Positions 1 through 5,705 of a stretch of 7,304 bases of DNA are shown here, in pieces. How positions within the stretch are numbered: the first letter of the stretch is position 1; each line of letters opens with the position of its first letter. Below the pieces are notes generated by a model. That model had not been told where the DNA came from, ran no database searches, and saw only the letters and a program-made list of their open reading frames with translations. The stretch covers positions 1 through 7,304 of the forward strand of contig JAUWXH010000093.1 in the NCBI GenBank assembly GCA_030616465.1. Direction: 5' to 3'. Origin of the DNA: Planctomycetota bacterium. GTDB lineage: Bacteria > Planctomycetota > Phycisphaerae > UBA1845 > Fen-1342. The position numbers and the translations under genes are program-made.

Positions 1-67
1 GTGCACGGTTCCCGATGAATGAATAAGACAGGCTCGGCTTGCGGAGGTCCGAGAATCCGCGCGGACG

Positions 68-103
68 GGCGGACGGTGACCCGCAACGGGTGGCCCATCC
101 GCC
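68..103 (+). other. possible leader RNA hairpin upstream of the ABC ATPase gene
   Basis: Two nested perfect stems are visible. An outer 6-bp stem pairs GGCGGA (68-73) with TCCGCC (98-103). An inner 5-bp stem pairs ACCCG (79-83) with CGGGT (87-91) around a CAA loop, and a small internal loop lies between them. The structure ends 43 bases before the preferred ATG at 147. It could affect mRNA stability or translation of the ABC operon, but in DNA this GC-rich a chance fold is quite possible. No riboswitch class is recognised. Confidence 0.25.
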
Positions 104-146
104 TACGGAGACCGGCCCGGCGAGCGGCGACAACCCTGGAACACGC

Positions 147-899
147 ATGATTCGTGTCGAGGAGCTTTCCAAGGTCTTCCCCAACCCCGACGGAACGCTC
201 AAGCGCGCCGTGGATCGCATCAGCTTCGAGGTCGTTCCCGGCGAGATTTACGGGCTGTTGGGCCCCAACGGAGCGGGCAAGACCACCACGCTCCGCATGA
301 TCAGCGGGCTGATGCGCCCGACGGAGGGTCGCATCTGGATCGACGGGGCCGACGTGACCGACCGCCCGGAACTGGTCAAACGCCGCATCGGCTACCTCAC
401 GGCCAACACCGGCTTGTATGCCCGCCTCACGCCGCGGGAGTTCCTCGATTATTTCGCAACACTCTACGGCCTTTCGCGTGAAGCAGGTCGTCGGCGGATC
501 GACGAGCTGGTGGAATGGCTCGGGATGGGCGATTTTCTCAAGCTCCGCTGCGGGGCCCTGTCCATGGGCCAGAAGCAGCGCACCAATATCGCGCGGGCCC
601 TGATCGCCGACCCGCCCATCCTGATTCTGGACGAGCCCACCCTCGGGCTGGACGTGCTCAGCAACCGGCTGATGCTCGGCATGGTTCGCGCGCAAGCCGA
701 CGCCGGAAAAGCGATCTTGCTCTCCACGCACGCGCTGGACGAGATCGAGACCATGTGTCGGCGCATCGGGTTGATCCACAACGGGAAGATGATCGCCGAG
801 GGCCGCCTGGATGACCTCAGGCAGGAAACCGGTTGTCAGCGGCTGAGCGAGGTGTTCCTCCACCTGGTGGGAGCGGATGAGTCGGTACTCGCGGATTAG
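147..899 (+). CDS. ABC transporter ATP-binding protein, NatA-like (ABC-2 exporter ATPase)
   Basis: This 250-residue protein is the cytoplasmic ATPase of an ABC-2 exporter; it should hydrolyse ATP to drive the membrane partner encoded next. All main ABC motifs are present: Walker A GPNGAGKTT (residues 39-47), signature LSMGQ (138-142, within LSMGQKQR), Walker B ILILDE (158-163), D-loop GLD (167-169) and the switch histidine in STH (H195). The Q-loop region reads IGYLTANTGLY (81-91), with alanine where the glutamine usually sits; NatA-type ATPases often vary here. The frame is open back to a TTG at 39, but those 36 extra residues are low-complexity and unlike the family, whereas ATG at 147 begins the fold directly with MIRVEELSKVF and gives a normal length. 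The ribosome site for 147 is weak (GGA, 6 bases upstream). The 3' end overlaps the permease gene by 23 bases. The family includes sodium and drug exporters; the substrate cannot be told from sequence. Confidence 0.93.
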   Translation: MIRVEELSKVFPNPDGTLKRAVDRISFEVVPGEIYGLLGPNGAGKTTTLRMISGLMRPTEGRIWIDGADVTDRPELVKRRIGYLTANTGLYARLTPREFLDYFATLYGLSREAGRRRIDELVEWLGMGDFLKLRCGALSMGQKQRTNIARALIADPPILILDEPTLGLDVLSNRLMLGMVRAQADAGKAILLSTHALDEIETMCRRIGLIHNGKMIAEGRLDDLRQETGCQRLSEVFLHLVGADESVLAD

Positions 900-3126
900 C
901 ACGATCTGGCGCAAGGAGCTGGTCGATATCCTCCGCGATCGGCGGACGCTGATCGCGATGGTGCTCGTGCCGATCGTGCTGTATCCCGCGCTGATGCTCG
1001 GCTCGGTGCAGGCCTTCGAGCTGCAATTCAGCCTTTTGCGTCAGGAGTGTTACCACGTCGGGGTGCAATCAAGCGAAGCCAAGCGCTGGCTGCGGCGGCT
1101 GATCGACGAAGACCCGGCGCGGCAGGAGCTCGCAGAGGGGATGACGGCCGAGCAGCGGGTCGATTGGGCCCAGTCGCCCGAGCCGCCCGCACCCGAGACA
1201 CAACCCGACGTGCCGCTGGAAGGCGACCAGGCGGAGAGCGTGCGCTCCGGCGTCCGCCATAAACCACCGCCGTACGAGATCTACGTCGTTCCCGACGTGC
1301 GGCAGATGGTGACCGACGGGGTGGTTCACGTGGGAGTGCTGCTTGAAGGCGATCCGCCGCCGGTCGACGCCGAGGGGTCTACGCCCGTGGCGCTGGTATT
1401 CGACGAGAGCGAGACTCGCAGCAATATCGCAGCGGCTGGCCTCCAGGGGATCTTCAAGCGGGCCAACATAACGCGGGTGGAGTCGCGGTTGCGAAAACTG
1501 CAACTCACTTGGGAATTCGTCCAGCCCTTGGCCGTTTACGAGCAGAACGTCGCTTCACCGGAGAAAATGGCCGGCTCCATCCTGGGGCAGATCGTCCCGC
1601 TGATCCTGGTCATGATGACGATTACCGGCGCGATCTACCCGGCGATCGACCTGACCGCCGGCGAGCGCGAGCGCGGCACGCTCGAAACCCTGATGGTCGC
1701 CCCGGTGCCCACGACCGACCTGATCGCCGGCAAGTTTATCGTCGTTACCCTCATCGGGCTGCTCAGCGCGGTGCTCAACCTGCTTGCGGTGGGCGGCACG
1801 ATCTACCTCGGGGGACTGGGCGATCTGCTCACCCGCGGCGGCGATTTCGTCTTTCCGCTCGAGGCACTGCCGTGCATCCTGCTGTTGCTGATTCCGTTGG
1901 CGGTCATGTTCAGCGCGATGCTGTTGGCGGTGTGCAGCTTCGCCCGCAGCTTCAAGGAAGCCCAAAACTACATCATGCCGGTCATGATCGCGGCGTTGAT
2001 CCCGGCGGTGGTAGGGGTTTTGCCGGGGACGCGCCTGGAGGGCCCGCTGCTGGTCATGCCGGTGGCCAACATCGTCATCCTGACGCGCGAGTTGTTCCTC
2101 GGGCACATCAACCCCGGTGCGATCGTCTGGGTCACCCTGACCACCACCATCTACGCGGGCGCCGCAGTGGCGGTGGCGGCCAAACTCTTCGGCCAGGAGT
2201 CGGTGCAATTCGCCGACAGCGCGTCGATCAGGACGGTCTTCCAGCGCAAGTTTTTCAAGCCGCTCGCCACGCCCACTGTTGCTCAGGCGCTGCTGATCCT
2301 GGCATTGGTATACCCGCTCAACTTCTTCATCCAGCAACGCCTGATGCAAACCGGGGGCCTGGTAGGCAGCGAACGATTCTACTGGGCACTCGCCGCCGTC
2401 CTGATCATCCTGTTCGTCGTGCTGCCGTGGCTCGCGGCGAAGTACATGCGCGTCAACGTTCAAACGGCGTTCCGCCTCGAACGCCCAAAGGTAGCGGCAA
2501 TCGTGGCGGCCCTGTGCTTCGGCTGCTCCACCTGGATCCTGGCCAACGCCTGGTTCGTCGTTCAGGACCAGTGGCTACCCATGCCGCCGCAGATCAAACA
2601 GATGCTGGAACACGTAATCGGTTGGCTCGATGGCAGCCATGTGCTGGTCGTGCTGCTGCTGCTGGCGCTGGTCCCGGCGGTGTGCGAGGAGCTGTTCTTC
2701 CGCGGATATGTTCTCAGCGGCGTGCGCGGTGCGTTGGGCAAGGTCGCCGCAGTCCTGCTGGTGGCTCTCGTCTTCGCCATCTATCACCAAAGTGTGTTCC
2801 GGCTGGTCGTCAGCGGGGCGCTGGGCCTTCTGTTAGGGCTGCTGGTCGTGCAGTGGCGTTCGGTGTGGCCGGCGGTGTTGGCCCACTTCATGCACAACGG
2901 ATTGGCGGTCGCCGCCGCGCGACCGGACGGCCTCCAGCCGCTCGTAGAGCGTTTGGGCTACGCCATCGGTGAAGATGGGCTTCCGCCGCCGACGAGCTGG
3001 ATCATCGGTGCTGCCGTCCTCTTGGTAGTCGGCGTGCTCTTGTGCCTGCTGGCCCGAGAACGTGAGTATCCCGCCGAACAGCTCGCTGCCCCGGCACTCG
3101 AATCGGAAACCGCCTCCCAACCCTGA
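877..3126 (+). CDS. ABC-2 permease (NatB-like) fused to a CPBP intramembrane protease domain
   Basis: This 749-residue multi-span membrane protein joins two families. The N-terminal half is an ABC-2/NatB permease: first membrane span at about 25-47, a large extracytoplasmic region (about 48-230) with a Pro/Glu-rich stretch at 101-120, then hydrophobic spans from about 234 to 436, including the typical GERERGTLETLMVAP segment (262-276). The C-terminal half (about 467-725) is mostly membrane and carries the CPBP (Abi, CAAX-protease-like) motifs: EELFFRG with E604, E605 and R609, FAIYH with F633 and H637, and HFMHN with H670 and N674. All presumed catalytic residues are therefore kept. The start ATG at 877 lies inside the ATPase gene and is preceded by GGTGGGAG, so the pair is probably translationally coupled and forms one exporter. 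Such fusions are known from planctomycetes, but I know of no established function. Processing of an exported peptide or protein by the protease half is inference. Domain calls are firm. Confidence 0.93.
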   Translation: MSRYSRISTIWRKELVDILRDRRTLIAMVLVPIVLYPALMLGSVQAFELQFSLLRQECYHVGVQSSEAKRWLRRLIDEDPARQELAEGMTAEQRVDWAQSPEPPAPETQPDVPLEGDQAESVRSGVRHKPPPYEIYVVPDVRQMVTDGVVHVGVLLEGDPPPVDAEGSTPVALVFDESETRSNIAAAGLQGIFKRANITRVESRLRKLQLTWEFVQPLAVYEQNVASPEKMAGSILGQIVPLILVMMTITGAIYPAIDLTAGERERGTLETLMVAPVPTTDLIAGKFIVVTLIGLLSAVLNLLAVGGTIYLGGLGDLLTRGGDFVFPLEALPCILLLLIPLAVMFSAMLLAVCSFARSFKEAQNYIMPVMIAALIPAVVGVLPGTRLEGPLLVMPVANIVILTRELFLGHINPGAIVWVTLTTTIYAGAAVAVAAKLFGQESVQFADSASIRTVFQRKFFKPLATPTVAQALLILALVYPLNFFIQQRLMQTGGLVGSERFYWALAAVLIILFVVLPWLAAKYMRVNVQTAFRLERPKVAAIVAALCFGCSTWILANAWFVVQDQWLPMPPQIKQMLEHVIGWLDGSHVLVVLLLLALVPAVCEELFFRGYVLSGVRGALGKVAAVLLVALVFAIYHQSVFRLVVSGALGLLLGLLVVQWRSVWPAVLAHFMHNGLAVAAARPDGLQPLVERLGYAIGEDGLPPPTSWIIGAAVLLVVGVLLCLLAREREYPAEQLAAPALESETASQP

Positions 3127-3147
3127 ACGCTGCGACTGCTGTAGCGC

Positions 3148-3166
3148 GACGGCCACGAAGGTCGTC
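3148..3166. terminator. weak hairpin between convergent genes, possible bidirectional terminator
   Basis: GACGGCC (3148-3154) pairs with GGTCGTC (3160-3166) through seven pairs, one of them G-U, around an ACGAA loop. It lies in the 52-base gap between the permease stop and the cupin stop, where a terminator serving both strands is expected. No T-run follows on either strand, so it is not a classical intrinsic terminator. Confidence 0.3.
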
Positions 3167-3178
3167 TCCACGGCGGCC

Positions 3179-3655
3179 CTACGGTGGGATTCGTTCGTAG
3201 GAACGGCTGCCGCGCGGCAGTGGAATCCGGTCCTTCCCGTCGAACGGAGGCGTGAAGAGGTTCACCACCACCAACGGCTCCGAGCCGGTGTTGATGCAGT
3301 AATGCGGCGTTCCGCGCGGAATGTGGAAGACGTCGCCCGGCCGGCACACGCGCCGATGATCGTTGATGTAGACCTCGCCCCGTCCGCGGTGGACGATGAA
3401 GGTCAGGTCGTGCTCGCGGTGGATATGACGCGGCTCACCGGTGCGAAACTGAAGCAGATAGGCGCTGAACTCCTCGCTTTCCAGAAGCGGTTCGGCACGG
3501 AGGTCTTCGTCTGCCGCCACCGGCGCCTGCCGCAGGATCCTTTGCAGCATTGCCGGCTCGAGCACCTGCGTCTCGCGCTTCAGGACGCTGCGGGCAGGAT
3601 TGGCGGCACAACCCACCAAGCAGACGCCGAGGAGAACGGAGACCAGGCGTGCCAT
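3179..3655 (-). CDS. cupin-domain lipoprotein
   Basis: The 158-residue product starts with a lipoprotein signal: basic MAR, a hydrophobic stretch and the lipobox LVGC with acylated Cys16. Alanine follows the cysteine, which in Gram-negative systems favours the outer membrane. The rest is a single small cupin barrel. Motif 1 has H77, H79 and D83 in the place of the usual glutamate; motif 2, GDVFHIPRGTPHYCIN (107-122), matches G-x5-P-x-G-x2-H-x3-N, with H118 as the last likely metal ligand. TPPFDGKDR follows at 135-143, then a basic tail LPRGSRSYERIPP that lies over a palindromic DNA element. The ATG shares its A with the stop of the upstream TPR gene (TGATG), and GGAG sits 8 bases upstream, so coupling is very likely. 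Last gene of the operon. The metal-binding barrel could be an enzyme or a binding protein; the substrate is unknown. Confidence 0.88.
   Translation of the reverse strand: MARLVSVLLGVCLVGCAANPARSVLKRETQVLEPAMLQRILRQAPVAADEDLRAEPLLESEEFSAYLLQFRTGEPRHIHREHDLTFIVHRGRGEVYINDHRRVCRPGDVFHIPRGTPHYCINTGSEPLVVVNLFTPPFDGKDRIPLPRGSRSYERIPP
3187..3228. repeat. nested inverted repeat (REP-like palindrome) in the 3' end of the cupin gene
   Basis: GGATTC (3187-3192) is the inverted partner of GAATCC (3223-3228). Between them lies a perfect 14-base palindrome, CTGCCGCGCGGCAG (3207-3220). A third inverted pair, CCTACG (3178-3183) with CGTAGG (3196-3201), spans the cupin stop codon. The density of symmetry resembles dispersed intergenic palindromes of the REP class, here read through as the last residues of the cupin protein. 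No second copy was seen in this window, so its nature as a repeat is unproven. Confidence 0.35.
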
Positions 3656-5226
3656 CAGGGCGACTCCGGCGGCTGATCCTCCGCGGGCGGCGCGGGTTGT
3701 TCGGCCGGCGGCGCAGGCTGCTCGGCGGGAGGCACCGGCCCCTCAGCGGGCGCAAGGTTCTCCAACTCCTGCGCGGCGAACATCCCGGTCAGCACCTCGG
3801 TCTGCTTGGCCGTTTCCAGCAGCGTCTCATCCAGGAAGAAGGCCCCTTGCAGAGCCTGGGCCGCCTCCTCACGCCGCGACGCCTTGGCGTGCACGATCGC
3901 CATCAGGAAGTGGGCGGAGGCCCGGCGGGGATTGAGCTGCACGGCATTACCCAGGTTGGCCAGCGCAGTGGGGAGGTCACCCCGATTAAGGGCCAGTGTT
4001 CCCAGGGCTTCCCAGGCCGGGGCGTAGCGGGCCGAGGCGGCAAAGCACCTCTGCAAATAGGGCAGGGCCGCCTCGGGGTGACCGTCCTCGATCTCCAGCA
4101 CCCCCAACCAGTACCACGCCTCCGGCCGAGCCGGGGTCTGCTCGGCGTGTGCCAGGGCTTCCCGGGCCGCTTCGAACTGCCCCGCCTGGAGCAAGGCGAC
4201 ACCCCGCCAGGTTTGCACGTCGTAATCGTCGGGGTGCAGCTCGAGCAGGTAATCCAGGATAGCCAGCGCTTGGGCCAGTTGTCTCTCCTGGACCAGCCAG
4301 ACAGCCCGCAGGTAGTCCCGCTCGGGGATCAGCTCGTCGGGCAGCGGCCCCAACGCGTCGAGCACGATGCCCAACGCTTCCCAACGTTCCAGGTCGATCA
4401 GCAGGTAGCCCAAACGCAGCTTGTCCGGGTGCGGCAGGTCGTCGAGGTTGTCGAGCTCGTTCAGCGCCTCGTCCGCCGCGGCCAGGTTCCCCTGCAAGGC
4501 GGACGCCTGGGCCAGTAGCAGACACGCGATCGGGTGACCGGGGGCTTGCTCAGCCAGGCGTTGGGCAAAGGTGAGCGCCTCGGGTCCACGCCGTCCCATC
4601 AAGGCGAGGCGGGCGGACAATTCGTTGTATGCCCATGGCAGGACGCCGTCGGCCGCGGCCTGCCGGGCGTACATCTCCGCCTCGTCGTTGTGCTCCAGCA
4701 GTCGCGCCAGGACCGCCACCCGCGCCCACGTTTCGCCGGACCAGCGGGCTTGCGCGGCGTCCTGCAAGACCCTCTGGAGCGCGGCGTCGGCGGCCCGCGG
4801 GTCGGCCAGCAGAACCGGCAAGTCGTCCCCGGCAACCAGCACCCGATCCAACAGGGCATTGACCGCCGCGTCGTCGAGCGCCTGGTCAGCCGGTACTGCC
4901 GTTGCCGGGCCGCTTGCCGGCGCGTCCGAGATGGTCTCTCTCTCGTCGTCGGGCTGGGTGATCTGTGCCGGCTCCGGTACGGCAGCGAGCTGGGGCGCCT
5001 CCTGCTCGGCGAGGGTTTGTTCGACCGCGGCGAGACGTTCGTCCAACTCGGTGATGGTCTGCGAGAGGGCGTCGGACTGCTTCCGCAGGAGACCGGCGAC
5101 GAACAACGTCAACACGATGATCACAAGTAGTAGCGCCGCGCTGCTCACGATGCACAGGACATAGAGGCGTTCGATGACGCCGGATGACGGCCCGCGCGGC
5201 TGGGGATGCGGGGGTGTTGAAGACAT
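3655..5226 (-). CDS. membrane-anchored TPR protein with coiled coil and Pro-rich tail
   Basis: The 523-residue product has a short Pro-rich N-terminus, one membrane span (about 22-47), a likely coiled coil (about 50-76), an acidic/Pro linker (77-115), and an alpha-helical body with TPR units. The clearest TPRs are at about 302-335, 336-366, 369-401, 403-434 and 437-466, with typical W/Y-G-A-F spacing; less regular units precede them. The end is a low-complexity tail with PPAEQPA repeats (about 499-519). TPRs bind other proteins, so a scaffold role at the membrane is likely, with the body probably outside the cytoplasm given its neighbours (inference). The frame is open back to ATG 5373, but ATG 5226 is chosen: it has AAAGG 7 bases upstream and lies 4 bases after the previous stop, while earlier ATGs would overlap that gene. 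Its TGA overlaps the cupin ATG by one base. I recognise no named family for the whole protein. Confidence 0.87.
   Translation of the reverse strand: MSSTPPHPQPRGPSSGVIERLYVLCIVSSAALLLVIIVLTLFVAGLLRKQSDALSQTITELDERLAAVEQTLAEQEAPQLAAVPEPAQITQPDDERETISDAPASGPATAVPADQALDDAAVNALLDRVLVAGDDLPVLLADPRAADAALQRVLQDAAQARWSGETWARVAVLARLLEHNDEAEMYARQAAADGVLPWAYNELSARLALMGRRGPEALTFAQRLAEQAPGHPIACLLLAQASALQGNLAAADEALNELDNLDDLPHPDKLRLGYLLIDLERWEALGIVLDALGPLPDELIPERDYLRAVWLVQERQLAQALAILDYLLELHPDDYDVQTWRGVALLQAGQFEAAREALAHAEQTPARPEAWYWLGVLEIEDGHPEAALPYLQRCFAASARYAPAWEALGTLALNRGDLPTALANLGNAVQLNPRRASAHFLMAIVHAKASRREEAAQALQGAFFLDETLLETAKQTEVLTGMFAAQELENLAPAEGPVPPAEQPAPPAEQPAPPAEDQPPESP
3683..3745 (-). repeat. degenerate 21-base tandem repeat coding the PPAEQPA tail
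   Basis: Units at 3683-3703 and 3704-3724 are similar 21-mers; 3725-3745 is a more diverged third copy. Each codes for seven residues of the type PPAE(Q/G)P(A/V) at the C-terminus of the TPR protein. Such in-frame units can change in number by slippage without breaking the gene. Confidence 0.6.
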
Positions 5227-5230
5227 GCGG

Positions 5231-5692
5231 TTACCTTTGTCCATCGATGTCCCGGTCTGGTTGCTCATCTGTGTCGTCGTCGGGACCCGAGTCCAGCTCG
5301 GGGTCCGCCGCGCTCGTTTCGCCGGTGGCGCGTTCGATCTCTTGTTCCGAAAGCCGGTAGCCGGTCCAGGCATCTACATATCGGGTCGGTTCTCGCCGCC
5401 GCGGCCTGCGAACGATCGCCCGGCCCACGCGAACCATTACGTACGTGCCGACCACGAACGCCAATAGCAACAGCAGCGTAACCGTCAGCGTCGTGTAGAG
5501 CGAACGCATTTGTCGGGCGGCGGCCGGCTGCGCGCCTGGCTGCTCCGGCGCCTGAGTCTCGACCTGGGCGACGCCGGGTTGTGCCGCTTGAGCCAACAGC
5601 GCCGTTGATGCACTCATCACCGCCGGCGGGGCAGCAGCCAGGATCAACACGGCGATGGTCAGCGTTCGCGTGGGTTGGGCTCGTCCAGCCAT
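5231..5692 (-). CDS. small membrane protein of unknown function
   Basis: I do not recognise this 153-residue protein. It begins with a likely signal sequence or first span (basic MAGRAQPTR, then hydrophobic about 11-33, with possible signal-peptidase sites after A28 or A36). An Ala/Gln/Pro-rich extracytoplasmic linker follows (about 36-62), then a strong membrane span (about 67-90, core VTLLLLLAFVVGTYVMVRVG). Next comes a very basic patch (R95-R100, RRPRRR), which by the positive-inside rule should be cytoplasmic. After it lie an ordered-looking motif, TRYVDAWTGYRLSEQEIE (103-120), and an acidic C-terminus rich in Asp and Glu. ATG 5692 is supported by GAGG 7 bases upstream, overlapping the dnaJ stop. 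It lies 9 bases after dnaJ and 4 before the TPR gene, so it is an operon member. A role in anchoring or signalling between cytoplasm and envelope is only a guess. Confidence 0.82.
   Translation of the reverse strand: MAGRAQPTRTLTIAVLILAAAPPAVMSASTALLAQAAQPGVAQVETQAPEQPGAQPAAARQMRSLYTTLTVTLLLLLAFVVGTYVMVRVGRAIVRRPRRREPTRYVDAWTGYRLSEQEIERATGETSAADPELDSGPDDDTDEQPDRDIDGQR
5234..5238 (-). promoter_or_regulatory. ribosome binding site that fixes the TPR gene start
   Basis: AAAGG on the - strand ends 7 bases before ATG 5226. It overlaps the last codons of the preceding gene and supports the short (523-residue) TPR protein over upstream in-frame ATGs at 5244, 5268 and 5373. Confidence 0.65.
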
Positions 5693-5699
5693 CGCGGGG

Positions 5700-5705
5700 C
5701 CTCAC
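5700..5705 (-). promoter_or_regulatory. ribosome binding site of the small membrane protein gene
   Basis: GTGAGG on the - strand includes the TGA stop of dnaJ and ends 7 bases before ATG 5692. Sharing of stop and ribosome site points to translational coupling. Confidence 0.6.

Noticed and set aside
1..30. Tail of an upstream gene at the left edge
   Set aside because: All three + frames close within the first 25 bases, so no protein identity can be read.
39..146. N-terminal extension of the ABC ATPase from a TTG start
   Set aside because: The 36 residues are low-complexity, unlike the family, and the fold begins exactly at ATG 147.
1555..2463. 302-codon open frame on the - strand inside the permease gene
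   Set aside because: The composition (Gln, Asp, Arg, His) is typical of the antisense of membrane-span codons; no motif or ribosome site is visible.
1509..2972. 487-codon open frame on the + strand inside the permease gene
   Set aside because: The translation is Arg/Gly/Pro-rich with no domain or membrane pattern; it is a GC-rich shadow of the permease frame.
3550..4518. 322-codon open frame on the + strand opposite the TPR gene
   Set aside because: It is antisense to a well-supported TPR protein and shows no recognisable domain.
5227..5373. Longer TPR protein starting at ATG 5373, 5268 or 5244
   Set aside because: These starts lie inside the preceding gene; the extra residues are not conserved-looking, and ATG 5226 has the better ribosome site and spacing.
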